Source of the DNA: Natrialba chahannaoensis JCM 10990
GTDB taxonomy: Archaea > Halobacteriota > Halobacteria > Halobacteriales > Natrialbaceae
Reading direction: 5' to 3'
NCBI RefSeq assembly: GCF_000337135.1
Contig: NZ_AOIN01000014.1
Coordinates: forward strand, 10,567-65,404
DNA length: 54,838 nucleotides
Part shown: in pieces, positions 17,599 through 26,842 of the stretch
Layout: the number at the start of each line of letters is the position of its first letter
Numbering within the stretch: position 1 is the stretch's first letter
Position numbers and translations under genes: made by a program
Notes under the pieces: generated by a model
Told to the model about the DNA's origin: nothing
Database searches by the model: none
The model's input: only the letters and a program-made list of their open reading frames with translations

Positions 17599-18806
17599 AT
17601 GCCCTCCACACGTCGCTCCCTGCTGGCGAGTGCACTCGTTGGTAGTGCCGCCCTCGCTGGCTGTCTATCGCGTGTCCGGTCACCGTCACCCAGTGAGCCG
17701 CGGCCGCTGGTGTCGACGAACTCCCTGATCCCGAAAGTCACATTCTCGGTGCGAACGGTTCGTGGTCGAGCGTCGGCTGCAATGCGGCTAACACTCGCGA
17801 AGTGGCTGACGGCGAGGCACCGGTCGAGGGCGTGACCGAACGCTGGCGTGTCGAAACCACACAGCTGACCTACCACGAACCAATCGTCGCCGACGGGACC
17901 CTCTATCTGTTCGAGTCTCAACAGCGGCTTCGCGCGCTGGACACAGCCGATGGCGACGAACGCTGGACGTTTGACGACGCCAGAGCGCCACCGCTGGTCC
18001 GCGACGGTGTCGCGTACGTCCCGACATCGGGTGCGATGTACGCGCTCGACGCGACCACCGGCGAACAGGTGTGGGATCAGTCGTTCGACGAGCCAGGACA
18101 CGTGACGGCACCGGCGACCGACGCTAGGGGCGAACTGTGCTTCGGTGCAGGCGAAACGCTCGTTGCACTCGAGTCCGACACCGGCGAGGAACTGTGGCGA
18201 CGCGAATTGTTCGGGCAGATTCACGACCACGCCGCGATCGTTAGTATCTACGGGATCGTCGTCGCGACGGAAGCGGGGATGCTCTACGTCCTCGGCACCG
18301 ACGGCACTGGCTTTCGGCGCTGGCAACTCCCCGCGGCACCGATGGGTCCACCGAGCGTCGACTCGAACACGATCTACGCCAGTTGCCGGGATGGGATGAC
18401 CTACGCACTGACCGACGACGCCGGTCACGCAGACGACATCTACTGGTCGGCGGACACCGGCTGGACGGAACGCGGCATCGCCGTCGCAGACGGCTCCGTC
18501 TTCCTCACAGGGTGGGGAAGACTCCACGCACTCGAGACCGACACCGGCTCAGTCCACTGGGAGTACGACATCGGCGACTGGCGACACACCGCGCCCGCGT
18601 ACGGCCGCGAGACGCTGTTCGTCGGTGGTGACGCACTGTACGCGCTCGATCCGACACCTGGCGAAATTCTTTCGGACGGTCCCGCGGTCCGGTTCCGGCG
18701 AGAGTTCGGCGGTCACGTCGGCCCCGGCCCCGTCCTCGACGACGGCGTGCTCTACGTCGTCGCCGAAGTCGACGAACAGGAGTTTGCACTGGTTGCACTC
18801 GAGTAG
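17599..18806 (+). pseudogene. PQQ-repeat (beta-propeller) lipoprotein interrupted by a frameshift
   Basis: The N-terminal part starts at the ATG at 17599 with a signal peptide and lipobox (RRSLLASALVGSAALAGC). Reading in that frame loses similarity after SPSPSEP. The missing continuation, GVDELPDPESHILGANGSWS and onward, lies in another frame and is open from 17697. It runs into at least seven PQQ-type blades ending at 18806 (for example LRALDTADGDERWTF, MYALDATTGEQVWD, LHALETDTGSVHWEY). A one-base deletion in the GCCGCGGCCGC run around 17697-17711 would explain this. It is either a real inactivation or an assembly error; restored, it would be a secreted lipoprotein of about 400 residues. Confidence 0.8.
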
Positions 18807-18953
18807 CACCAGCCACGACTGCGAGTCATGCAGTCGGGAGAGCGTCTCCCTCCGAAATCTCTGCATTGCTGTTTTCCGCCGTCAGGCCTACTCCTGCCAC
18901 TCAATGCCTGTACGTAAGAAGAGCCCGCCTCGTAGATCCCCCAATAGAATTAC

Positions 18954-18987
18954 TGCAATGCATTACAAAGGATGGAAAATATTAAGC
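18954..18987 (+). promoter_or_regulatory. metE operon promoter with an upstream palindrome
   Basis: TGCAATGCATTACA at 18954-18967 is a 14-bp inverted repeat with one mismatch. It lies just upstream of an AT-rich TATA-like AAATATTAAGC at 18977-18987, which is about 30 bases before the ATG at 19013. The placement suits a repressor or activator site controlling methionine synthesis. The rest of the gap from 18807 shows nothing else. Confidence 0.45.
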
Positions 18988-19012
18988 ACCGGTATAACCT
19001 AGCCGGCATACG

Positions 19013-20017
19013 ATGACTGAGTACGTTTCGACCACACCGGGACTCTTTCCGCTCCCGGACTGGGCGAAAGACGACCTCTCTGACCTGAAGGGCCACCAGA
19101 AACACGACCTCATCAGCGGCGACGAGAGCGGCGAGATCACCGCCGCGTACGAGGACGCCCGCGAAGACGTGATCGCGGCCCAACAGGACGCCGGCCTCGA
19201 CCGCATCGCTGAGGGCCAACTGCGCTGGGACGACATGCTTGCCCATCCACTGGCCGTCAACGACGCCGTCGAAACGCACGGGATCGTCCGCTACTACGAC
19301 AACAACAACTTCTATCGAGAGCCCGTCGTCACCGGCGACCTCGACGCCACCGGCGACGTGGCGGCCGAACTCGAGACGGCGGCCGAACTCGCAGGCGACG
19401 ATGCCCTGCAGGCCGTCCTCCCCGGACCGTACTCGCTCGCCGACCTGGCGACCGACGAACACTACGGCGACGAGGCCGAGTTCCTCGGCGCAATCGCCGA
19501 CTTCTTGGAGGGCGAAGCAACAGCCTTCCCCGAGGTCGAGACGCTGTTCTTGCTCGAGCCATCCCTCGTCGAGAACGCGCCCGAAGACGGCGTCGACGAA
19601 CGCGCAAGCGAAGCGATCGACCAGGTCGCCAGCGCGGTCGACGCCGACGTGGTCGTCCAGCCATACTGGGGTGCACTCGAGGAGAAGGTGTACGCGCACC
19701 TGCTCGATGCCGACATCGACGCGGTTGGCTTCGACTTTGTCGCGAATCAGGAGGACAACCTCTACAACATCCAGGAGTATGGCGCGACGGATGACGTCTC
19801 GTTCGGGCTCGCCGATGGACAGAACACGCTCGTCGAGGACCCCGAAGCGATCCGCGACCGCGTGGACTGGGTGTACGACCAGATCCCCGTTTCCGAGTTC
19901 GAGACGGTGTACCTGACGACGAACACCGAGACGTTCTACCTGCCGTACGCGAAGTTCGAGGAGAAACTCGCCGCCCTTGCTGCGGCCGCAGAACTCGCCG
20001 AGGTGAAAGCCACATGA
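19013..20017 (+). CDS. MetE-like methionine synthase partner lacking the zinc site
   Basis: 334-residue member of the MetE/UROD superfamily, an (alpha/beta)8 barrel. Family text includes TTPGLFPLPDWAKDDL and PGPYSLADLA. At the place where catalytic MetE has the zinc ligands HxCxG, this protein reads VVVQPYWGALEE, so it appears to lack the metal site and resembles the non-catalytic half of bacterial MetE. The stop overlaps the next start by four bases (ATGA), giving strict pairing with the catalytic subunit. It may bind substrate or stabilise the complex. Confidence 0.85.
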   Translation: MTEYVSTTPGLFPLPDWAKDDLSDLKGHQKHDLISGDESGEITAAYEDAREDVIAAQQDAGLDRIAEGQLRWDDMLAHPLAVNDAVETHGIVRYYDNNNFYREPVVTGDLDATGDVAAELETAAELAGDDALQAVLPGPYSLADLATDEHYGDEAEFLGAIADFLEGEATAFPEVETLFLLEPSLVENAPEDGVDERASEAIDQVASAVDADVVVQPYWGALEEKVYAHLLDADIDAVGFDFVANQEDNLYNIQEYGATDDVSFGLADGQNTLVEDPEAIRDRVDWVYDQIPVSEFETVYLTTNTETFYLPYAKFEEKLAALAAAAELAEVKAT

Positions 20018-21114
20018 GCGCAAACGAGGACACACCAGTGACCGTCAACGAGAACAAAGACCAGTTCCGACCCGAGGACCATGAGCACGACCACTTCCTG
20101 CTGACGACCGTCGTCGGCAGCTATCCAAAGCCGAAGTGGCTAAACCGATCGAAGGAGCTCTATCAGGACCCGGACCACGAGTTCGACGAAGACGATTGGC
20201 AGGAAGCAAAAGACGACGCCTCCCGGCTCATCACGGCCGAGCACGAACGCGCCGGCCTCGACGCCGTCGTCGACGGTGAGATGCGCCGGAACGAGATGGT
20301 CGAGTTCTTCGCTCACCGGATCGAGGGCTACGAGTTCAACGGCCCGGTCAAGGTCTGGGGCCACAACTACTTCGACAAGCCTTCCGTCGTCTCCGAAGTT
20401 GAGTACGACGAGAGCTGGCTGGTCGACGAATACGAGTTCACCGCGGCAGCCAGCGACCGCCCGGTGAAGGTCCCGATCACGGGTCCCTACACGCTCGCGA
20501 ACTGGTCGTTCAACGAGGCCTACGACGACGACGAGGAACTCGCCTACGACCTCGCGGACCTCGTCAACGAGGAGATCGAAAAGCTCGTCGAGGCCGGCGC
20601 GCGCTACATCCAGATCGACGAGCCTGCGCTCGCGACGACGCCCGACGACCACGCGATCGTCGGCGAGGCCCTGGAACGCATCGTCGCTGACATCCCCGAG
20701 GAAGTCCGCATCGGCCTCCACGTCTGTTACGGCGACTACTCGCGCATTTACCCCGAAATTCTGGAGTTCCCTGTTGACGAGTTCGACCTCGAGCTCGCAA
20801 ACGGCGACTACGAGCAGCTCGATGTCTTCAAAGACCCCGAGTTCTCGAAGGACCTCGCACTCGGGGTCACGGACGCCCACGTCGCCGAAGTCGAATCTGT
20901 CGAGCAGATCGAGGAAAACATCAAGAAAGGACTGGAGGTCGTCCCGCCGGAGCAACTCGTTGTCTCGCCCGACTGTGGCGTGAAGCTGCTCCCCCGTGAG
21001 GTCGCTTACGGCAAGATGGCGAACATGGTCGAAGCCGCCCGGAACGTCGAGGCCGACCTCGATGCAGGAAACATCGACATCGAACGCGGCGCGCCCGCAC
21101 CGGCCGACGACTAA
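20014..21114 (+). CDS. metE: methionine synthase, cobalamin-independent core (MetE)
   Basis: 366-residue catalytic methionine synthase that transfers a methyl group to homocysteine. The N-terminal TTVVGSYPKPKWL is the family signature. Zinc ligands are visible as His and Cys in IGLHVCYGDYSR and a second Cys in VVSPDCGVKLLPR, with the substrate-binding QIDEPAL in between. Archaeal enzymes of this short type correspond to the C-terminal half of bacterial MetE and their methyl donor is uncertain. It is translationally coupled to the zinc-less partner upstream. Confidence 0.92.
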   Translation: MSANEDTPVTVNENKDQFRPEDHEHDHFLLTTVVGSYPKPKWLNRSKELYQDPDHEFDEDDWQEAKDDASRLITAEHERAGLDAVVDGEMRRNEMVEFFAHRIEGYEFNGPVKVWGHNYFDKPSVVSEVEYDESWLVDEYEFTAAASDRPVKVPITGPYTLANWSFNEAYDDDEELAYDLADLVNEEIEKLVEAGARYIQIDEPALATTPDDHAIVGEALERIVADIPEEVRIGLHVCYGDYSRIYPEILEFPVDEFDLELANGDYEQLDVFKDPEFSKDLALGVTDAHVAEVESVEQIEENIKKGLEVVPPEQLVVSPDCGVKLLPREVAYGKMANMVEAARNVEADLDAGNIDIERGAPAPADD

Positions 21115-21232
21115 CGACCGAGATCTGGCAACTGAGGACTGACGGCTGCGGATCGGTGCTAGAGGACTGATAAAAGCAGTTCGCCGAGACCAACTAACAC
21201 TCGGTCACTGCGGTCCGATCGAACCTACGACT

Positions 21233-22279
21233 CTACGCGTGTTCGGTCGTGTTTGCCTTCCACTGAATCCACTCGCCGTACGACTCGAACTGCGCGAGCT
21301 GCGTCTCCGTCGCCTCACCGTCTGAGAAGGTGACCAGCCGGTAGGTCGGTGTTCCGAGTCCTTCGTTGGGATCGATCGAGAGCCACCGTACTCGCCGTTC
21401 TGAACTGTGGTCTGAGAGCAGTTCGCGGAGCGCTGCAATCGTCTCATCGTCGAGTTGATACAGTACGTGCGTACTGAAAACGACGAGTTCGGCGTTGGCC
21501 GGTGCCTCCGAAAGCTGATGTGGGAGTTCGTCGAGAACATCGCCTTCTCTGAGGGGCGGCTGATTCTCCCGTGCGATGTCGAGGGCCGTCTCGAGTCGTT
21601 CGTGGCGACGATGCTGAGCCGGCGGAATCAGCGCGTGGAGCCATCGCGCATCCGCTTCGTCAGCCACGTCAAGCGTATTCAGGTCGATGCCACACCGATG
21701 TGCAACGTTCGGAAGCTCCTGTGCAAGCGGTGGCCGGCTGTCTCCGCGGACCGTCGTCGAAATCGTGACGGGTGAGTCTGGGTTACCGAATCGCCCCGCA
21801 TCACTCATGTCGTACTGATACCGGTCCCAGTTGAGATTCAATCCGGCACTCGCCCCGATTTCGATCTGGGCCAGCGACCGCTGCTCGGTGGTTCTGGCGA
21901 CGTGTTCGAACGCCAACGCAAGCATCGCAGATCTGCCGATAGCGTTTGTTTGACAGCGACGGGTCGCAATCAGTGACCGTAATTGGTCTTCGTTTTCCAG
22001 ACAGAAGTCGCGAAAGGCGGGAACCGGGTCCACATCGGAACCTGAATAATCGCCTCCACACGACCGATACAGGCCGGCGAGCGGATGGTCTGCACCGTCG
22101 AGCAAGAGCGAATGCACCGCTGCGAGCAGCAGTTCCGGTTCGGGTTGATCTTCTCGGGCTTTTGCAGCGATCTCAAGAAGTCGGCTGTCGTCCGCGACTG
22201 CGGCTGTGATAGTCGCATACAACGGTGATGTCTCGCTAACCCACGCTGCATAGCGCTCGAACGCCGTGGCAGTATCCAT
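21233..22279 (-). CDS. DUF2332 family protein
   Basis: 348-residue DUF2332 protein of unknown function. Typical segments are FERYAAWVSETSPLYATI at the N-terminus, LLDGADHPLAGLY, IATRRCQTNAIGRSAML and the loop IEIGASAGLNLNWDRYQYD, which resembles a nucleotide-binding turn of methyltransferase-like folds. The C-terminal half contains AELVVFSTHVLYQLDDET. It is monocistronic, convergent with metE and divergent from the nitroreductase, and shows no signs of damage. Confidence 0.88.
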   Translation of the reverse strand: MDTATAFERYAAWVSETSPLYATITAAVADDSRLLEIAAKAREDQPEPELLLAAVHSLLLDGADHPLAGLYRSCGGDYSGSDVDPVPAFRDFCLENEDQLRSLIATRRCQTNAIGRSAMLALAFEHVARTTEQRSLAQIEIGASAGLNLNWDRYQYDMSDAGRFGNPDSPVTISTTVRGDSRPPLAQELPNVAHRCGIDLNTLDVADEADARWLHALIPPAQHRRHERLETALDIARENQPPLREGDVLDELPHQLSEAPANAELVVFSTHVLYQLDDETIAALRELLSDHSSERRVRWLSIDPNEGLGTPTYRLVTFSDGEATETQLAQFESYGEWIQWKANTTEHA

Positions 22280-22497
22280 ACCACGGATTGCTGTGAGTGT
22301 TACAAGAGACTAATGGACGTGAGACAGAGCACGCTGTCAGTTGTTGGTCGTGAAACGACTCGAACTAGTCCGTACTGATAGTCATTACATTACCATTAAA
22401 ACACATTGGGAACTGTGAACACGAGCCGAGGACTCGACTGTTATCAGGTGATACCTGTGTCAGGGAACGTATACATGTGATCGGTACCAACGACCCC

Positions 22498-23118
22498 ATG
22501 ATGCAAGAATCCGTTTCGACGTCCCGTGAACTCGACGAGGAAGTCGCCGACCACCGCGACCCCGATTACGAAATCGATCCGCTGTTCGTCAACCGCTGGT
22601 CGCCGCGCGCGATGACCGGCGAACCGCTCGACGAAGAGGAATACCTGCCGCTGTTCGAAGCCGCCCGCTGGGCACCATCCGCGTTCAACAACCAGCACTG
22701 GCGGTTCATCTACGCCAGCCGTGAGGACGAAGAATGGGACACGTTCGCCGACCTCCTGCTCGGCGGAAACGAGGAGTGGGCGACCGACGCCGCCGTCCTC
22801 GCCGTTATCGTCTCGAAAACAACGTTCGATCACAACGGCGAACCCGCACCAGTCCACTCCTTCGACACTGGTGCTGCCTGGCAGAACCTCGCACTCGAGG
22901 GTGCGCGCCGCGGGCTGGCCGTCCACGGAATGGCCGGCTTCGACTACGAGCGCGCCGCCGAGGAACTCGATGTGCCCGAGGAGTTCGAGGTCGAGGCGAT
23001 GTTCGCCGTCGGCGAGCGTGCACCCGCTGAGTCGCTTCCCGAAGAACTGCAGGAGCGTGAACAACCGAGCGACCGCAAGCCGGTCGATGAGATTGCGTTC
23101 CAGGGCGGTTTCGAGTAA
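22498..23118 (+). CDS. nitroreductase family protein
   Basis: 206-residue FMN-dependent nitroreductase-fold oxidoreductase, reducing nitro compounds or quinone-like substrates with NAD(P)H. The FMN-phosphate region is RWSPRAMTGEPL, followed by the family's EAARWAPSAFNNQHWRF. The C-terminal part holds GAAWQNLALEGARRGLAVHGMAGFD, the dimer and flavin contact region. The ATG at 22498 is chosen over the GTG at 22477. The natural substrate is unknown. Confidence 0.9.
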   Translation: MMQESVSTSRELDEEVADHRDPDYEIDPLFVNRWSPRAMTGEPLDEEEYLPLFEAARWAPSAFNNQHWRFIYASREDEEWDTFADLLLGGNEEWATDAAVLAVIVSKTTFDHNGEPAPVHSFDTGAAWQNLALEGARRGLAVHGMAGFDYERAAEELDVPEEFEVEAMFAVGERAPAESLPEELQEREQPSDRKPVDEIAFQGGFE

Positions 23119-23245
23119 CTATCACTCGACCACACCACCCGCTCACCTAAAGGCAACCCTGGGCATCTCTTTGTGTTTCTGGCAGTGGCGTAGCCCTGTA
23201 CTCGCGACGGAAACGGCTAACTTCGCGACGACTGAAGGCACAGTC

Positions 23246-24379
23246 ATGACCCTCGAAGTCGGCGTTCTCGGCTATCGGTTCATGGGGAAAGCACACGCAA
23301 ACGCCATGGCACGCCTGCCGATGTTCTTCCCGGACGCCCCCGAGATCGAACGCTCCGTTCTGGTTGGCCGCGATGAGGAAAGTCTGCGCGAGGCCGCCGA
23401 CCAGCTCGGCTTCGATTCTATCTCGACGGACTGGGAAGCCGTCGTTGACGATGTCGACGCCTTCTACAACCTCGGCCCGAATCACGTCCACCCCGAGCCA
23501 TCGATCGCCGCACTCGAGTCCGGCACGCCAGTGTTCTGCGAGAAGCCACTCGCACCGACACTCGCAGATGCCGAACGGATGGCCGAGGCGGCGGCCGATG
23601 CCGGCGAAAGCGTCCCCGCTGGCACTGCGTTCAACTACCGATTCATCCCGGCGATCCAGTACGCGAAGGGGGTACTCGAGTCGGGCAAACTCGGTGAGAT
23701 CCGACACGTCCGGGGGCGCTACTTGCAAGACTGGCTCGTTGATCCCGAGGCGGCCTGGTCGTGGCGCAACGACGCGGAGATGGCAGGTGCGGGCGCGCTC
23801 GGCGACCTCGGCTCGCACACAGTCGATCTAGTGCGATTCCTCGTGGGTGACGACGCTCTTGCGGGCGATATCGAGCGGGTTAGCGGGTTTCTCGAGACGT
23901 TCGTCGACGAGCGGCCGGTAGAGGGTGACGGCGACAGTAACGAAACCCGGCCCGTCACCGTCGACGACGCCTACGCCGCCCATCTCGAGTTCGAAAACGG
24001 CGCAATGGGAACACTCGAGGCGAGCCGCTACGCGACGGGGCACAAGAACGATCACACGATCGAGATCCATGGTTCGAAGGGGAGTTTGCGTTTCTCACTC
24101 GAACGACTGAACGAACTCGAGGTATTAGGCGAGGGTGACCGTGGATACGAGACGATTCTCGTCACGGACGAGGACGATCCGTACGTCGACCACTGGTGGC
24201 CGCCGGGGCACGTCCTCGGCTGGGAGCACACGTTTGTCCACGAGAATTACGAGTTCCTGAGCGCTGTGTCAGAGGGACGTGCGTTCAGTCCGAGTTTCGC
24301 TGACGGGCTGGCCGCCCAGCGCGTACTTACGGCGGTTCAGGAGAGCGACGAGCGCGGCGAGTGGGTCTCGGTTGCCTAA
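23246..24379 (+). CDS. Gfo/Idh/MocA family oxidoreductase
   Basis: 377-residue NAD(P)-dependent sugar or polyol dehydrogenase-type enzyme. The Rossmann turn is VGVLGYRFMGKAHANAM (residues about 5-21), the conserved cofactor motif is FCEKPLAPT near residue 100, and the catalytic-domain signature is GALGDLGSHTVDLVRFLVG near 185. The start is the only ATG placed directly before the Rossmann strand. The substrate is unknown. It lies 127 bases after the nitroreductase in the same direction, so cotranscription is possible. Confidence 0.92.
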   Translation: MTLEVGVLGYRFMGKAHANAMARLPMFFPDAPEIERSVLVGRDEESLREAADQLGFDSISTDWEAVVDDVDAFYNLGPNHVHPEPSIAALESGTPVFCEKPLAPTLADAERMAEAAADAGESVPAGTAFNYRFIPAIQYAKGVLESGKLGEIRHVRGRYLQDWLVDPEAAWSWRNDAEMAGAGALGDLGSHTVDLVRFLVGDDALAGDIERVSGFLETFVDERPVEGDGDSNETRPVTVDDAYAAHLEFENGAMGTLEASRYATGHKNDHTIEIHGSKGSLRFSLERLNELEVLGEGDRGYETILVTDEDDPYVDHWWPPGHVLGWEHTFVHENYEFLSAVSEGRAFSPSFADGLAAQRVLTAVQESDERGEWVSVA

Positions 24380-24412
24380 CGATAATAGTCCAGATCGGGA
24401 ACTGCTGTCCGC

Positions 24413-24643
24413 CTACTCCAGAACGATACACGTCCGCGTGTGGCCGACGTTTTCGACGGATTGGATTTCTTCCGTGATTACCGACAACAGTTCCTGGTTC
24501 GACGCTGCCTCGACCTCGGCGATGACATCGAACTCACCGGCAATAATGTGTGCACGGCTGACCTCATCCTGTTCGTTGATCGTCTCGGCGACTGTGCGGG
24601 CGGTTCCGGCCGCAGCCGTAATCATCACGTATGCCTCAACCAT
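24413..24643 (-). CDS. stand-alone Lrp/AsnC ligand-binding (RAM) domain
   Basis: 76-residue protein consisting only of the RAM domain of Lrp/AsnC regulators, without a DNA-binding domain. It opens MVEAYVMITAAAGT and carries the usual beta-alpha pattern with HIIAGEFDVIAEVEA in the middle and HTRTCIVLE at the end. Such small proteins may bind amino acids and modulate full-length Lrp regulators by mixed assembly; this is family knowledge rather than something shown here. It converges with the oxidoreductase gene. Confidence 0.88.
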   Translation of the reverse strand: MVEAYVMITAAAGTARTVAETINEQDEVSRAHIIAGEFDVIAEVEAASNQELLSVITEEIQSVENVGHTRTCIVLE

Positions 24644-24687
24644 GAGTGCTCTCCCCTGCTGGAAGGATAGATGGACGACGGCACATC

Positions 24688-24948
24688 TCAGTGCCCGCCG
24701 GTCTCGGCGTCGACTCTTGTCACGGTACGAATCTCGTCGTATCGGGGACTACCATTCTTCGGCGATTGACCGTCGAGTTCGAGGTATCCCGGTTCGATCC
24801 CCGTCACCTCACCTGTCATCGCCACATCGTCGCCACCCGTACGGTCTGCTTCCCGGATTTCGACTTTGTCTCCAACCGCAACGTGTTCCTTGACGAGTGC
24901 GGAGGCCTCCTCGGTGCCGGCGTCTCGCGGAATGGTGAGTTCTGTCAT
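24688..24948 (-). CDS. small beta-rich conserved protein
   Basis: 86-residue acidic protein I cannot name. Residues about 22-70 (VAVGDKVEIREAD, VAMTGEVTGIEPGYLELDGQ, YDEIRTVTRVD) alternate short strands and turns like a small SH3-like or OB-like barrel. No catalytic residues or membrane segments are seen. The ATG at 24948 follows a divergent region carrying a hexanucleotide repeat. The RAM-domain gene follows 44 bases downstream in the same direction, so the two may share a transcript. Confidence 0.7.
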   Translation of the reverse strand: MTELTIPRDAGTEEASALVKEHVAVGDKVEIREADRTGGDDVAMTGEVTGIEPGYLELDGQSPKNGSPRYDEIRTVTRVDAETGGH

Positions 24949-25014
24949 CGAGCCTAGTACAACGACGGCGAGGCGGGTAAAAGCGCAGGCGTCAGGTGAC
25001 GGGAGCTTTTGTGC

Positions 25015-25062
25015 CGGTGTCGGTATCGGTATCGGTATCGGTATCGGTTCTGGTTTCGGTTC
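25015..25062. repeat. CGGTAT hexanucleotide repeat in a divergent promoter region
   Basis: Four perfect CGGTAT units at 25021-25044 are flanked by degenerate ones (CGGTGT before, CGGTTC and TGGTTT after). The tract lies about 70 bases before one divergent gene and 90 before the other. Changes in copy number would alter spacing between upstream sites and the core promoters by six bases per unit. Confidence 0.85.
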
Positions 25063-25153
25063 CAGCAACTGACTCGTGACTGTTGTGTATCACAGCAGCA
25101 CCAACGCCGGCGAGAACGGTTATGTGCCCTCGCACGAGTCGCTAGCCTACGAA

Positions 25154-25426
25154 ATGGCGGATCGACGAGCTACGCAGGAAACGGCCCGAATCGACCTCGA
25201 GAACGGCTTTACGATGCACGACTACCGAACGAAGCTCAAACTTCTGAAAGATTCGGGAACGACCCGAACGCTCGAGAACCGCGAGGGACTGTTGTGTCCG
25301 GCCTGTGGCCGCGAGTTCGACCGGCTATTCGTCACTGAGGAGGAAACAACGACGTTCGAGACGCCAGCGGAACGACCGTTCTGTCTCGCGAGAACCGCCG
25401 AGAAGTTGCTGTTGTGTACGCACTGA
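25154..25426 (+). CDS. small Cys-containing (zinc-ribbon-like) haloarchaeal protein
   Basis: 90-residue protein with CPACGREFDRLFVTEE near residue 49 and two more cysteines near the C-terminus (FCLAR and LLLCTH), enough for one zinc site. It looks like a small haloarchaeal CPxCG-type protein; similar ones are sometimes labelled flagella cluster protein in databases. The start is the ATG at 25154, because the sequence back to 25076 looks like promoter and contains a TATA-like GGTTATGTGC. No function can be assigned. Confidence 0.7.
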   Translation: MADRRATQETARIDLENGFTMHDYRTKLKLLKDSGTTRTLENREGLLCPACGREFDRLFVTEEETTTFETPAERPFCLARTAEKLLLCTH

Positions 25427-25529
25427 CTGAACGACTGCCGGACCGATCACGCCACTAATCAACAGATTCGTCCACCGCGTTCTCGGACGCTCACGACAGT
25501 TTTTCTACGATAGCGACGCAACGGCGGGT

Positions 25530-26762
25530 ATGAAGATCATCAAGGACAGCGTCCACGACCACATCTCCGTCGACGGCGTCGCCCGAGATCTCGTCGACAC
25601 TCCCGCTGTCCAGCGACTCCGGCGGATCGCCCAACTGGGCACCGTCTCACTCGTCTACCCCTCTGCGAATCACACCCGCTTCGAACACAGTCTCGGCGTC
25701 TACCATATCGCCTGCGAGGCCCTCGACCACCTCGGCGTCGAAGGAAAACAAGCCGATCGCGTCCAGGCCGCAGCCATGCTGCATGACGTCGGTCACGGCC
25801 CGTTCAGCCACAACCTCGAGTCGCTTACCTATCGTCGGACCGGCCGCTACCACGACGACGTTCACACCCTCCTCGCGGACGGCGAAGTCGGCGACGTCCT
25901 GCGCGAGCACGACATCGATCCGAACGCCGTCGCCGATCTCGTCGCCGGCGACGGCCGCTTCGGCCAGCTCGTCTCCGGCGAACTCGACGTCGACCGGATG
26001 GACTACCTCGTCCGCGACGCCCACCACACGGGCGTCCCCTACGGCACCATCGACCACGGTCGACTGATCCGCGAACTCGTCTTCGTCGACGACGAACTCG
26101 TCCTCGATGAAGGCAACGTCCAGTCCGCCGAGAGCCTTCTGGTCGCCCGCGCGCTGATGAACCCGACCGTCTACAGCCACAGCGTCGCCCGTATCAGCAA
26201 GGCGATGCTCCGGCGCGCCAGCGAGCGGCTACTCGAGTCTCCCGAGACTAACGTCGACGCAGCAACGTTGCAGCGAATGGACGACTACGACCTGATCGTC
26301 GCGCTGCGTTCGTGTGAGTCGACCCAGGAGTTTACCCGGCGCTACGATCAGCGGGACCTGTTCAAGCGGGCCGTCTGGGCCGAAATCGACGACGTGCCAG
26401 GTGGCGTCATCGAGGCCGAGCACAGGGAGATCCGCGAGTTCGAGCAGGATATCGCCGCACGGGCCGACATCGATCCGTCGAACGTCATCCTCGACGTTCC
26501 GAGTCGGCCGTCGATGACCGAGTCGTCCTCGCGCGTGATGGTGAACGGGGACATTCGTCGACTCGAGCAGCAGTCTCCGCTGGTCGAGGCGCTGCGGGCG
26601 GCGCAGTACTCCCAGTGGCGGCTTGGCGTCTACTCGCCGCCGGAGTTACAAGAGCAAGTCGGCCACGCCGCAGTCGACGTGCTGGGACTCGATATCGACG
26701 GTGCGCTGGTCAGCGAGGTTCGGGACGGGGTGGATACAACGTTGGATCAGTTCGCGGAGTGA
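25530..26762 (+). CDS. HD-domain phosphohydrolase
   Basis: 410-residue HD-superfamily hydrolase resembling dGTPase/SAMHD1-like archaeal proteins. The metal centre is visible: early His in HTRFEHSLGVYH, His85-Asp86 in MLHDVGHGPFSH and a downstream Asp in LDVDRMDYLVRDAHHTG. The N-terminus KIIKDSVHDHISVDGVARDLVDT is typical of this branch. Family members hydrolyse (d)NTPs or related phosphoesters; which one is not determinable here. The next gene starts 80 bases later in the same direction. Confidence 0.9.
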   Translation: MKIIKDSVHDHISVDGVARDLVDTPAVQRLRRIAQLGTVSLVYPSANHTRFEHSLGVYHIACEALDHLGVEGKQADRVQAAAMLHDVGHGPFSHNLESLTYRRTGRYHDDVHTLLADGEVGDVLREHDIDPNAVADLVAGDGRFGQLVSGELDVDRMDYLVRDAHHTGVPYGTIDHGRLIRELVFVDDELVLDEGNVQSAESLLVARALMNPTVYSHSVARISKAMLRRASERLLESPETNVDAATLQRMDDYDLIVALRSCESTQEFTRRYDQRDLFKRAVWAEIDDVPGGVIEAEHREIREFEQDIAARADIDPSNVILDVPSRPSMTESSSRVMVNGDIRRLEQQSPLVEALRAAQYSQWRLGVYSPPELQEQVGHAAVDVLGLDIDGALVSEVRDGVDTTLDQFAE

Positions 26763-26842
26763 ACCCAAACCGATCCAACACTACTCCCTGCCAGTCCGGA
26801 GTCGAACGAACCGTTGATGGAACTGCCCACGAACACACGCGT

